Below, piece by piece: positions 1-12,317 of a DNA stretch of 64,000 nt (its first letter is position 1; every line of letters begins with the position of its first letter). Source of the DNA: Certhia americana (Eukaryota; Chordata; Aves; Passeriformes; Certhiidae); assembly GCA_018697195.1 (NCBI GenBank), contig CM031879.1, forward strand, positions 20,563,998 through 20,627,997. The letters run 5' to 3'. The notes beneath the pieces are model-generated. The model searched no databases and was not told the DNA's origin. It worked only from the letters and a program-made list of their open reading frames with translations. The translations under genes and the position numbers were made by a program.

Positions 1-1944
1 TTACACACATAGGAAAGTAGAAGAGGATCTGAAGCTCATGTTTTTTATTTTTGTCATATTATTACCTAGGGATCAAATATATTAGGTACAATTTTTACAC
101 CTGCAAATATTGCACTTTTTCCTTTTTACTAAATAAACCATTTAAGCAGGAAGAGATCTAGCATACTTTATCACAGTGGCATAAATTAAAGGAATGACTC
201 TTGGTCTGTTTATGTACTTTAATCAAGAAATTAGTCTGGAAGGATCAAGAGTAACACATAGTATTCTTGATCCACTAATATCACCTAACCATCAAGTGTC
301 TCCCCAGTGCAGAGCAGTAATTTTCTCCTGCACAGAATTATGCTGTCACATAAAGGTATTAGTGAGTCCTCAGAGGGGACTGAATGTACACAAGCAGCTA
401 CAGTACCAAGTCATTCCCAGGACTGAAGAATCCAAACAGTTCTTGATTCACAGGGTCAGATTAAATTTGAATGAAATGTTATCTATTGCTGCTTCTGCTT
501 TCATCCTTGCTCTTGGAATGTATCAATTTTATGCTCAGGGAAAAAATTATACTACCTGAAACACCTTATCTGGAATTTTAAATAGTTTGAAAAACACACT
601 TACATATACTGAATTACTCCAGACTAAAAAATTTCAGACAAGAACCTTGTCCATTCAGTCAGCAAAGAGTTCGACAGCCATAACTGAAACATACCTGTAA
701 GCTGTTAGGAAAAAATCTCCCCAGTAGATGTCTATTGTGCACCTAACTGAATTGCAGTTAAGGTAAAGAGACCAAGCCACATTAGAGTTCATAGATACCC
801 AGATTTTCACCAAAAGCTCCCCTAACTATTCTATTACTGTTTGTTCCCCAAGACACTGTCAATTTGACTAAACTGAGGAACCAAAATCAAAGCCCATTTT
901 AGATACATAGACTCATCATCCCTTACCACAATCTCCCAAGGCAAAGATCCAGCTGGTATGGGCTCAGAGCACACAGACAACAGCACCAAGAGGAAAGCAA
1001 AGCCCTGCAGCTGCACCTCCTGCCCTTCAGGGACATTTAAGGTGATGCCCATTTTAATACAATATCCCAGCAGTTACAGCCAGGCAGTGTATTTGGCACA
1101 ATATGATTATGCTCCTCAGCCAAAAGAAAATTATGCATCATCCATATTCTGCATATTCCATGATAAGATGTGAGAATAGTTAAAAGGGAAGGAGAACGAG
1201 TCATCTTCACTCATTCTGCCAGTGCTGTGACATGGTGAGGCTAAAAATTCAAGCATCATTGGGCCTTAAGATAAGAAGAAGGATGGCTGATTTTGTAGCC
1301 CAGCAGCTGGAGCATTCAGCAGGGAATGAGCAGGGATGACAAACGGGCTGAGGCAGGCACCTTTCTGCTAATTGATGTATTCTGAAGACAATAACTCCCC
1401 CTAGTGCTATTTATGTGCCTAATGTAAGTGCCTAATTTTGAATTGTGAAGTTAAAGAAGATATACTTTCCCCACCATCAGCACTATTACAATGGGACACA
1501 CTAAACCCTGGTGCTCTTGAGATGTCTACACAGAACTTTGTCTGATGAACTTTTCTTGAGACATTATGTAGCTTCCACTAGCATACATAAACCCTAAATC
1601 AGAGTCTATTTCTTCTGTAGTACTTCTCTGGTGTTTTGGTTCTCATTTGAATTAGGTCTCAGCCTCACAATCAGATCCATGTGCACAGTCAGCTGTTCTG
1701 GTCACAGAACATACTGATGGTCACAAAACACCTTGTGTATTATTAGTCTGTTCATATAAATAGATCATATTTCTGTAGCAAATCAAACTCCAATTAGAGC
1801 AAGTAATTGTTAAAAATTATTAAGTATAATCAATTTCTAGTTGTTTTATAGTTGCCTCTCCAGCTCAATGGCTAGTGTATGCAATATGGCAACAAATAGC
1901 CCTGCATGCATTTAGAGTTTTCTGACACAGTTCCATAACTATTT
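1..1944. other. Unannotated intron 2 sequence
   Basis: AT-rich intronic DNA. An open frame at 194-559 (+) has no recognisable domain and is taken as chance. I see no repeat of clear origin here. Confidence 0.5.
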
Positions 1945-2150
1945 AATCACAGAATGATAGGATGCCAGGTTTGATGCTCAGTGATTATCTGGTTCAACCT
2001 TTCCTAGGTTTCACAGTGTAGAAGAGATGACCCAGCACCCTGTCCAGCTGAATCTTGCAAGTGTCCAGGACAGGAAATCCACTACTTTCCTGGGGAGATT
2101 ATGTCAATGTCTGACTGTTCTTATTGTGAAAAATTTTCATCTAGTGACCA
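1945..2150 (-). mobile_element. CR1 LINE 3' fragment
   Basis: Starts with the reverse complement of a CR1 3' tail (aatcacagaatgatagg) and continues with CR1 3' region text such as ccagcaccctgtccagctgaa and tcctggggagattat. The element therefore lies on the minus strand, 5'-truncated and clearly diverged. The left (3') boundary is sharp; the right end is approximate. Confidence 0.8.
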
Positions 2151-2247
2151 AAGTCACAAAACCTCTATTGATCTAAATTTGACCTAAATGCATCAAATTG
2201 TGATGCCTAATTACTATATTCTCAAACAAGAAACTCAGATTGCATAT

Positions 2248-2832
2248 TGTTATGATTTAACACCAACCAACAACTAAATACCATGCAGATATTTGCCCAC
2301 TCCCCACACCCCAGTGGGATGGGAAAGATAATCAGAAAAAGAGTAAAACTCATGGGTTAATATATAAACAGTTTAATTGGAAATTACAGTAAATTAAAAT
2401 AGTAATGTCAAAAATATTAATGATAACAGCAATGAAAAAGGAGACAAAGAGAGAGAGAGGAATAAAACACAAGAGAAACAAAAGATGCACAAAAAACTTG
2501 TCATCACCCACTGACCCTGTTCCCCAGCAGCAATTGGCTCCCAGCCAACTCCCCTGAGTTTGACAGACAGTCATCAGACTGAGTCTGATAGTCTTTAGGG
2601 AATACCACTTTGAGTAGTTTGGGTCACCTGTACTAGTTGTGCTCCCTGACAGGTGCACATCCTTACTGGTAGAGCATGGGAAACTACTCTAGTTTAGGTT
2701 AAGGTAAACACTACTTTGTAACAACTAAAACATCAGCATGTTATTAACATTATTCCCATACTAAATTCAAGATACAACACTGTAGTAGCTAAGAAGCAGA
2801 AAATTAACTGTATCCAAGCCAAAACCAGGACA
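2248..2832 (-). mobile_element. Solo LTR, avian ERVL-like family (585 bp)
   Basis: On the minus strand it starts TGTCCTGGTTTTGGCTTGG (from 2832) and ends in GGTTTAA-like text and TAACA at 2248, so it has TG...CA termini. The body matches a very common bird LTR as I remember it, including the segments for agcatgggaaac (near 2673-2684), actaaaacatcagc and catgggttaatatataaac. An ATTAAA poly(A) signal is kept on the minus strand (2377-2372). No gag or pol lies beside it, so it is a solo LTR. It is in the same orientation as PTPRZ1. Flanking 5-mers (catat, catta) are only a weak match for a target duplication. The ERVL class is from memory. Confidence 0.85.
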
Positions 2833-3944
2833 CATTAAAAATAATCAGGAACATGAGAGAAAAAAAACCTCACCTGGTTTATGCAAAATATAAACCAACC
2901 ACTTACTGGTTTGAAACATATTTTTCTGTAAGAACTTCTTTTTTGCTTACCATGTGTATCCTACACCACAATGTATCAGTCTCTCCTCTCTCTCTAATTC
3001 TTTGATAACCTGTGTATGGCTTCTCCCTAATTAGGGTGGTGGATGAGTAATGCAGGCATTGATTACAATTGGGGTGGAAAAAGCAGCGAAAGGTTATGAT
3101 CATTAAAGAGAAGATATAAGATCTGGAGTTTCTGGCTAAGGCATATCACACAGGCAAGACACAGTGAAGCCCAAGTACTGAATCTTCATCTCTTGGTACA
3201 GTTTTGAAGATATGAAAATGTTAATCTCATTCTTGAAGAACTTGCACACCATCTACACAGAGATTGCAGTCTTAGGGACTGATCAAAAAACCCTACAGGT
3301 AAATCATATGATTCTTCTGTATCAATTCTAAAATAGTGAATAACATATTATCTTAGCAGAAGGTGGGAGCTTGGGGGTGGGAAAGCAAGGCAAAAGAACT
3401 ATGTAAATGAAAGTTTCTGAGAAAATGCAGAGACATTTTCTTGCATATGTAATTGTGAAGTCTTTGAAAATAATTTCTCTCTGCTGTAGGCAACAACAAC
3501 TCTTCTCTTCATGAGAACAAGCTCTATCTTGGAATAATACCCAGAATCTTTTGTTTTCAGTACAGCCTACTTCCCTGTGAAGTAACATCAAATCTAGAAG
3601 ACTCGGTGAGTGGAGTTTCCATGGAATTGTTTCTGCAAAGAAAAGATGTTTTTTGACTTCACAGAAAATACTGCCAGTTTGTGACTGTGAGTCACAGGAG
3701 GTCTGGTGAAAATGATTTTTTTTCTACATTGCCTGTACATTTGCTAATATCCTGTCACACTGCAGTTCTGATAAATAGTTCCTTGACTCATTGTTGTCTT
3801 TGAAGCTTATTCTGTGGAGATTTACCATTGCAAACTTTTATTGAGACTCACTCACCCTTATCATCTCTTAGCTTGCCATGTTCTTTTATTTCCTTCCTTC
3901 TCTGGTTTCATAATGATCTGCCTTTTGTGTGAGATTCTTACTTG
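2833..3944. other. Unannotated intron 2 sequence
   Basis: AT-rich intronic DNA between an LTR and a CR1 fragment. Nothing recognised. Confidence 0.5.
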
Positions 3945-4205
3945 GAATCACAGAACCACAGAACAGTTGAGGGTGGCATGGATCTCTGGGGCTCATTGTA
4001 CAAGCCCTGCTCCAATTAGGTCATCTAAAGCCAGTTGCCTAGGATTGTGTCCAGAAGGCTTTTGAATATCTCCAGGCATGCAGATTCCACAATTCTGGAC
4101 AACCTGAGTCAGTGCTCAGTTCCTGTCACAGGAAAAAAAGTGTTTCCCAAAGTTTAAAGGGCACCTGTGTTTCACATTCTGCCTGTTGTCTTCACTGGAC
4201 TCTCT
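3945..4205 (-). mobile_element. CR1 LINE 3' fragment
   Basis: Begins aatcacagaaccacagaaca, the inverted CR1 3' tail, then CR1-like text (agccagttgcctaggattgtg; ccagaaggcttttgaatatctcc; gattccacaattctggacaacct). Strongly diverged, minus strand. It directly abuts a second CR1 3' end at 4211, so two insertions, or a nested pair, lie side by side. Confidence 0.78.
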
Positions 4206-4210
4206 CTATT

Positions 4211-4860
4211 CACAGAATCATACAATCACAAAATAGGTTGGGTTAGAAGGGACCTCAGAATCATCTAGTTCCAACTCCTCTGCATGTACCCTATAGATCC
4301 CAAGTGAGCAGTAGGCTGGGCAACCTTTCACTGGACCACATTACTCAGAGCACCATCAATACATCCATGACTCCTGTACTAGGGAGTCAGAACAGTACAC
4401 CAGCTGTGGCCTCACCAGGGATGAGTACAAGGTGATACTCTGATCACCTCCCCCTTCCTGCTGGCATCACTCTACCTGATGCAGCCCAGGTAAACATTAA
4501 CCCTTTTTTTTTTTTTTTTTTTTTCTGCAAGGACACCTTGTTGACTCATGATCACCAGGATTCCAGGTCCTTTTCTACAAAGCTGCTTTACAGCTGGTTG
4601 TCCCCCAGCATGTGCTTTTGCCTGAGGATCTTCCTTCTGCTGCAGGACTTTGCACTTTCCTACGTTCAACTTCATGAAGTTGCTGTCTGTTCCTGTTAAT
4701 TTCTCCAGTCTGATGAGGTCCCTCAGTACTCCTCAGAGTTGTATATTATCAGCAATCTTGCTGAGGGTCTACTCTGCCCCATCATCCAAATCACTAAGAC
4801 AGACAGTATTACTCTTTTCCAATATTACTCTTTTTCCATTATGCTGAACCTTGCAAAGAA
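4211..4860 (-). mobile_element. CR1 LINE fragment (3' region and end of the RT ORF)
   Basis: Starts with the inverted CR1 tail (cacagaatcatacaatcaca, then ggttgggttagaagggacct) and proceeds into the coding 3' part: tgtggcctcaccagggatgag, accaggattccaggtcctttt, and ttgctgagggtctactctgcc. These correspond to the C-terminal half of the CR1 reverse-transcriptase ORF in reverse. Coding capacity is lost. It contains a T21 run at 4504-4524. Confidence 0.88.
4504..4524 (+). repeat. T21 homopolymer inside a CR1
   Basis: Twenty-one T in a row replace a stretch that is pyrimidine-rich but mixed in related CR1s; probably local slippage. Confidence 0.97.
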
Positions 4861-7800
4861 AAAAATAATATGAGCTTGTTAAATCCGGTCAGAAAGAAAA
4901 TGTCTTCACCACAACTACCTAAACTCTACCAGAGCTAAGAGCTCCTGAGATACTACAAGTACTCTGCATGGCCATCCTGGGCCCCTCTCATTTGTGAGAT
5001 GAGAAGACTACTCCACATTTTGAAAATCATATTCCATGGGCACATTGGCAACATCAGCAGGCATAGCCTGAAGAGCATTGTTCTTGCTTCTGCACTGTCA
5101 ACCTGGAATATTTCTGCTGTTCCACCAAACTGAAATACTGAGGGATATTCTGAGGGTCTCATGGTGCTGGTATTCAGTCTCTCATCAAGGAGGGATTTTG
5201 TTGACAATTGTGTCCTTGTCCAACTTCTTAGCTGAGCAGAATTTAATTAAAACATGCGTCCTGAGAACACTTGATCACTGTTCAAATAATCCTCAGCTTG
5301 CAGACACAGAGTACTAAGAGAGCTTTACTCGCTGCCCTGGCCCACTCTGCATTCCCATATCCTTTGAGTTGGCTGCAGCTGTATATCTGCATAAACTCAC
5401 CCCTTCAGATTAGGTTTGACAACTCCCTCTTTCAGAATAAGTAGAGCCCATTTAAAGACTGTAAAACTTGACCTTACCTTTAATTTGATATATAATTTAA
5501 TTTGATATTAGGAAAAACTCTTTATTGCATAAAATAAATATTGCTATTACACACATCATAATGGTTCCCTTGTTAATGATGCTGCTGCTGATTGTTAAAA
5601 ATTTGGCAGATGTCGTTCTCCAGATGTGCTACTTAAATAGCCATTTAGGATAGAGAATTTCCAATCCTCCGCTTTATAATTTTTATGTTCTCACCCCTGT
5701 ACACACTGGGCATATTATGGAGCACAAATATGGAAGAACTTAATCCATTTTAACTGGTTTTGAAAACAAAATGTTTCTTTACAAATACTGCAGGAAACAA
5801 AATGTCACTGGCAGTATACTGTCTCTTCTGTATCTGGCCACGACTGAAATGGTGGTAGCTGACATTGAAAAAAAATTTGCCAATTTTCAGCTGCAGTGGT
5901 CTAATGAGTGCTTAAGGGATAACTTATGAGAAATCTAAAGAAAGGGAGAACTTGCATAAAAGAAGGGTGTTTAGAGTTGTGGGTTCCTGGGAAGCATTAA
6001 CTTGACAGCCATGTTCAAGTCAACAATATTTTTGTTCTCTCCTCCCTACTGAGAGTATTGTTTCAAATAGGGTCATCAGTTTGCAAATCTGGCATCTACT
6101 TACATTGTTTAAAAATCTTACAAGACTCCCATTAGCATAATGGGTCCTGACATATATTTCCTAATTTGCTGTATGATATAACTATTGTGGACAAGTATAA
6201 TCATACTCCAATTGCTGCTTTCAAAAGAGGTTTTTAAAAATTGCTCTATTGATCTGAGATGTAAACTGCATCTGTGATGGTATAAACAATATGTCCTGTG
6301 GGACGACAACATTCATATTTTATTACTAACTTCTTGCATAGCCTACATGAGCTGTGGAATGTAAAAAACAACCTTCATTGAAGCAGAGGAGGAAAAACTA
6401 ATAGTGGGAATATAAATAACTTCTAAGAAATATTTACTAATTTCAAGATTGCGTAAGTTGCATTTCTGCTTAATATGTTGGCTTTTAAACTGCAGGTTTG
6501 CTGCCTTGCGTGCAATTTAAAGGAGGCTCATTGCCAAATCAAAACCTGGTCAGTCATTTTTAAGAAAGTCAGACTACTTGGTTTGAAGGAGCACATTTGT
6601 TGTTTGATATCACATTGTCTATTTTTAGAGGATGCTTTCTCATGAGCATCCATATGCCATTGTTTTACCCAAACAAAAAGAAGAAACTGAGGGGGAACAT
6701 GGACAGAAGTTTCTGTCCATCTCTCTGTAGCGGCACACAGGCTCAATGCAATATATCTAATGCATCTGGTGAAATATGCTATGCAGCTGAAGGCAAAAGG
6801 ACTTGAAGGGGAGAGCCAGTGTTCATAAATTAATTTCCTATTTCTCTTCACTGGCTACACTGAAGGCAGGCACCTTCCAAAGGTCAGTCCAAAACATCCA
6901 ATCAATTTTCTCTTAATGGCGGCCACAGATCATATTCCACTGCATCTGCACTAGCGATCTGCACCGGATGAGGAAGCAGTGACTTGAATTTTTGGGTTTA
7001 TTCGTCCTGAAAGAGTTATGCCAAGTTATCGGGAAAAGGGTTAAGCAGTAAAAGAGAGAAATGTCAATCCTTTCCAAGAACCCTGGGCTGCTGTGGCCTC
7101 TGGGCAGCAAGACACCTCTGTTGTCAAGCTGAAAGGAAGCCTAACTTCACCTTGTGGTTTCAGCATTTAGGGTAGGGGAAGGACTACAAGGGAACAGTCT
7201 GAAGTTTTGTCTCTCCTTTTAGGCCTTATTTTTGCCTTTTACTCAGAGATAATGTAATCTGAGAAGTGGGGAAGCTTCATCTGGAACCTCAATTCCAGTG
7301 AGCTGCGCTAATTTGCAGGAAGGTTGTTCCATACTGTGGGAAGTAGAAAGGAACTGTACTAGGTTAGATAAGACTAGCCTGCAACTTTGTAGACCCTAAG
7401 CTGCAAATTTATGTGAAATGTGTAACATGAAGACCACAAATAAGTAAAAAGAAAACTGAATGTATCCCTGAGGGGCATTTCTAATGGAAAAGTATTGCTT
7501 GATTGTGTATTTCATTTCACATTAACTAATTAATAGCAGTGGATGCTTCATTTGAAAATAAAGAAGAGGACAAGTGATACATGAGCCTGATGAACATGAT
7601 GTCCTTATGCCGAAATAGACAGCCCTGCTCTGCATACACACCAGCACTTCTGTGCTCTGATGCCAGAAAATACCCCAGTGATTCCTGACAACTAGAACAG
7701 TCACTCTGTGGGCTATAAAAATACATCAGAGAGAAGAAGAAAGATGTTTCAGAAGTGACAGAGACTTTTTTTTTTTCCCTTACTGCACCTCTGCCTTCAA

Positions 7801-9469
7801 GTCAGTGAAGTGCATGGGCCTGTAAATTGCAGTGTCTTAAGTTCCCAGTAACATCAAGGGATTGCATAACTAGAATCAAGTCCTGAATGCATATATAAAT
7901 GTATCTTAGGCTAAAAGAGCATCTGCTTAAATGTACTACTATAATGTACTAGTTCACAACAAAAACATGCAAAAAATTTACAAAGTCATCACTGCTCTGG
8001 GCTGCTCAGAAAACAAAAAGTAGTTTGTGTTTTTAAAGAACGTGTACAAAAAGTTTGTGAGGATGTGTGGATGCAAACCTGCCATTTTTAAAAATGAATC
8101 TAATTGTTTTTTCTAGTTCTGCTATTGTTGGGTTGGTTTTGTTTGTGACTATTCCATCTCTAGGCATAGGTTCTGGCTCCATTATGCAGTATCATTATGA
8201 CACAAAAAAGAAACCTAACATTATCTTCATAGGCACATGGATTCATCATATGCCACAGTGGAGGTACCTTTGAGAATATTATAAGGAATGTTTCAGCTAG
8301 GCAGAAAGCAAAAAAGCGTGACATAAAGTGATTCACCACCACCAAACGCGTGAGCACCAGTGATGCACAGTGATACTGCTGAAGGAAGCTGCTGGAGGTG
8401 TTCTGAGACAGCAGGCTGGAAAAGCTGATTTCTCATATTATGTCATTAAGATAAAATGTGAATGCTCAAACAAATACAAAGCAGCCACTAGAAACTACTA
8501 GTTGAGTGAATAGGTGACTCGCTATTTGTGGGCTCTGTGGAATAGGGCCCTGCTAGTCCACAGAGCACACAAATGCAGAACAGGATAAAAGCAGTACAGA
8601 TGCAGACTACTCAATCCTTGGGCTCCTCTGACAGTGAAGTCAGTACATTCCAGCTGCTGACGGCCGAGATGATCTGAGCTGCTTAGTGGCACAAGAAAGA
8701 AAATGCTGCCTACCTTCAGTGTTTTGACTACAGATTTGCATAAATTAACTCAATTTAATCTCATATTATCTGCAACAAATGTTCAAAGAAAAACAAATTA
8801 TTTTGGATTTCAAAAAGGCATCAAAAACTTTTGGGAAAGTAAGTGATTGATAAAACCCACAAAAAATTCTGAACTTAGGGTTACAAGAAATCTTCAATGG
8901 TAAATTTGAATTGTAGATGTGAATCAGGTAAGCCCCAGAAACAAGTCTGAGTGACTCAAGAATTTACTTTTCATCCTATTGGATTCTACTAGAATTCCAT
9001 TAAAAATAGTTACAATAGTCTAAATCACCTAGATAACATTAAATTATTTCAACAAATATTTTATGTCAGGGCACAGTGTCAAAAGTTTGCCCAAGAAACA
9101 CTTGCCTTATACAGAAACTGAGTCAGTAAAATAAAAGATACCTCATCCTTCCAGAATCCAGATCCAAAATAAGGACATATCAGGCTTTCAGAGAAAAACT
9201 TGTGCCTTTTTTTTTTCCCAGAATAGATAACTTGCACATTTTTCTGTGTATCCTTGTAAAAAACCCCATAATTTGTCTGGAATACTCCCTGCAGCCCTTC
9301 CTCCTACAGCCTCAAAATTCTAAAATTGAGGAAATCACCCAGCATAGAAAAAATTTTCTTGTACAAATGTTTAATGATTAATAAAGTAGTGAAGGTTTGA
9401 AATTCTGGGTATTCTCTTTGTCTAAGCAATGACGTAGACATGGGGTGCTGTTTGAAAGATAATTAAATT
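4861..9469. other. Unannotated intron 2 sequence with a CpG-retaining patch and one hairpin
   Basis: Mostly AT-rich and repeat-poor. Two things stand out: a short patch with five CpGs (6920-7031) in otherwise CpG-poor DNA, and a near-perfect 18-bp inverted repeat (8524-8574). Small open frames, such as 5078-5317 (+) and 4953-5207 (-), show no recognisable protein. Confidence 0.5.
8524..8574. repeat. Inverted repeat, 17 of 18 bp stem, 15-nt loop
   Basis: Left arm ATTTGTGGGCTCTGTGGA (8524-8541); right arm TCCACAGAGCACACAAAT (8557-8574). The arms pair at 17 of 18 positions (G8531 opposite A8567). The loop atagggccctgctag contains its own palindrome. Pairing stops outside the arms. Confidence 0.95.
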
Positions 9470-10460
9470 GGGTCTTACATTGCCCCAAAGCATCACATAT
9501 GTGCAAGACTGAAAGGTCATCTGAGTCCTTTTCTTCATTACAGGATCAAGTGTAATCATATTTAATAATCTCTCACTAATGCTTGTCTTCCCTGTTTTTT
9601 TTTGAAAGAACTTCAATATAAGGGATTCCACAGTCTTCTTATGCAACCTGAATGGAGCTATTCTCACAATTTTATTGTCCCATTATTGCACCTCAGCCTT
9701 TTCATTGTCAGATTAAACTAATTCAGCCTTGTCATTTCAGTGGAATTGAGAACAACTGACAACTTTTAAATATTTGAAAATTACTATCCTAACCCCCTTT
9801 TCTATAGTAACTTATTTCCTGTAGTTATTTTCCAAGGATTTTGGACTTTCTTAGATACCAATCATATTTTTTGGTTCTTCTCTGCATCTTCTCTCAATTT
9901 GTCACTGTCTTTTTTACAAGTGTGCAGCCCAAGGATAAATACAGAAGTACAGCTGAGATATTCCTAGCGACAAGTAGAGCAGAATAATTGCCTCCCATGC
10001 CTTATACATCATTCCTGTTAATTCACCTCAGAATAGGACTGCTTTTTCTGTGACAACATATTGTTAATTCAGATGCAATTATGGCTAACTGCCATACAGC
10101 CACCTAACCAGCTAGTACCCATTTTTCATCTATGTGTTTGATTTTCTTTCCTGGTGGGAGTAATTTGTGCTTGCTGTTATCACTTCATTGACAAATTCTC
10201 CTTGATTATTTCAGAATGTTTTTCAAGTACATTCTGAATTCTTACTGTGTCACCCAAAATTCTTGCAACTTCCAGCATGATGTCTTCCATGAATTTGCAA
10301 ATGCCCTGCCTTCTGTTATCTGAGATATTAGTGAAAATAGTGAAGAAGGTCACATCTAGGGGACTTCTTGCATATGTCTTGAAAGGATTTATGAAACTAT
10401 TTTCTATTCTCATCTTACCATAAATTTTCTAAAACATCATTCTTGATTGTGTAGAAAAAG
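9470..10460 (-). mobile_element. Ancient CR1-type LINE, ORF2 and 3' region relic
   Basis: Highly decayed, but I can follow co-linear similarity to an old amniote (turtle/bird) CR1 in inverted orientation: gttcttctctgcatcttctct, tctcaatttgtcactgtcttt, agcagaataattgcctcccatgcc, cacccaaaattcttgcaactt and gatgtcttccatgaatttgcaaa. These are the reverse of RT-domain coding text. It is much older than the other CR1s here. Ends are approximate. Confidence 0.72.
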
Positions 10461-11794
10461 CTGTATTTGCTTGTGTTAATTTGAATCTCGTACTACCATA
10501 GACTCAAACAAGAGCTCTGGAAAATATGAACTTAGCTGTACATCTTAGAGAGGTGCCAAATACGAAGTTTCATGACAATTTAACATCAATGTCGATTTTC
10601 AGTGATGGCTGAATTTGCAGAATAAAGCTAATATGCTTGTAATTTGCCTTGGAATGTAAAATAATGAGGGATCTGCATGGCAACAGCTAATTGCCATTGG
10701 GTGTTATGAAGTGATTCCTCAGCTAATTGCCAAATACTCCTAGTTTTGCTATGATAATTTTTAAACGAATTTGATAACTTTTACACACTGACAGTAGAAT
10801 AAATATTTGCAATCAATTTCTCAGTATTTTTCCTACCCACTCCATCATTTCTAAGATCCACTGCTAAGATAAAATTTTTATTGAGAAACATACTCCATTG
10901 TTAGTCATTGTTAGTGTGATATAAGGTAGGACTGAATTGTAGCTTAATTTTATGTTAAGGGATATCTTTTTCACTGATTTCAGCTGGCTTTAGTTCAGGC
11001 AGTAATACTGAAGTTTGCAATCTGAGTATAGGTAATTAGCAGCAGTTGTAAAATTGTGTATCTACTTAGCAATAATTTAAATGTTATTTACATAGGAATT
11101 TACTGAAGAGATTTATCTGTGGATGATAGCATAATAAAGCTACTAACTGGATATTTAGTATTCATGTAACTATTTATTTTTATACTACAAATCATTGCAA
11201 TGTAATGATGCTTGAATAGGAAATAAACTTACTACATAAGTGATATTTCACCTAGGATATAGAACATTTTATAAGCCAACTTCTTTATATTTACTTATGA
11301 TCATAAAGGCAGTGGAGTTAGAATGAGACTGAATGTGCCTGTAGAATTTGAATGAGAACACAAATGATTGTTTAGATGATTTAAAAATTGAGATAACATG
11401 GAAGAAAGAAAAGAAATTAAGAAAGGGAGAAAAGGAAGGTGCGGAAGGTGCGGAAGGTGCAGAAGGTGTGGAAGGAAGGAAGACTAAAAGTGTTTGGAAA
11501 ACCAGAAAATCTGTAATTCTTTAATTGTGCTGAATAGATCAGTAAATACACCAAATTGTTACCACAGTATCTTGTTACTGTTTTCACTCAGTACTAATAA
11601 CTCGGTATTTCTGCTATGAGAAAAGAAGAAAAATAGTAAGCAGCAGTAAATAGGAAGTACTAGGCTATGCGTGTGCAAGAAGCTCTGGAGGTTCTCAGTT
11701 CTGCTAATTTCACCTACTGATGATATGACATGTGAAAACACACCATCACAAAGAGGTCCAGTATAGCATATGGGGAAAACAGCTGACTTTGAAA
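10461..11794. other. Unannotated intron 2 sequence with a small minisatellite
   Basis: AT-rich DNA. Apart from the 9-bp tandem array at 11434-11478, nothing was recognised. Confidence 0.5.
11434..11478 (+). repeat. 9-bp minisatellite (GGAAGGTGC), about five units
   Basis: Three perfect GGAAGGTGC units (11434-11460), then AGAAGGTGT and GGAAGGAAG. It sits in a longer purine-rich strand from about 11399. Confidence 0.95.
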
Positions 11795-12085
11795 AAAACC
11801 AGTACTAAATATGGCATGAAATTCATCAATGCAATTTGTAAAGTGATACATTTAGACAGTAGTGGGAGTTTTTGTTACTAATGAGATCTACACCTAGGAA
11901 AAACATGGGGGAGGAGGAGAATCAGGCCATGTCTGACAGTCTCAAAGGGCTGTAAACAGTACTGAAGTTCTAATAATGCATCTCCTAGTAAAGATAATGA
12001 AGTACTAATGTCTCTGCAAAACATCCTGGGGACAGTCCATGTAAGATAAGAGGAGATGCTGGTTGAAGGCAAAATAATTTTAGCT
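11795..12085 (+). mobile_element. Ancient CR1-type LINE, RT-ORF relic
   Basis: Faint but ordered similarity to the sense strand of an old CR1 ORF2 C-terminal region: gtgatacatttagacagta, gggggaggaggagaatcaggc, aatgcatctcctagtaaagat, aatgaagtactaatg. No reading frame survives. It lies just upstream of a younger CR1 in the same orientation. Confidence 0.55.
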
Positions 12086-12227
12086 GAAATATAAGTGAGG
12101 AGAAAAAGCTAGTGTAATAATCAAAGGGGGACAAGAAACCAGATTATTGTGGTTTAACTTAAAAAACTAACAGGAAAGGGATATCAATACAGGTAAATTT
12201 TGCCAATAGAAAGAAACTCCTCAAAGA

Positions 12228-12245
12228 ACAAACAAACAAACAAAC
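12228..12245 (+). repeat. (ACAA)n short microsatellite
   Basis: About four and a half copies of a CAAA-type tetramer. Confidence 0.9.
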
Positions 12246-12317
12246 CAATCAATTCTACCAGAGGAACCAGATTATCTCAACAGTCCACTAATACAGTTAG
12301 CTTGGAAATCCAAATCA

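Noticed and set aside
2350..2658. 102-codon minus-strand ORF
   Set aside because: It lies wholly inside the LTR at 2248-2832, which is non-coding.
2243..2837. Target-site duplication around the minus-strand LTR (catat / catta)
   Set aside because: Only three of five bases agree in place; not enough to claim.
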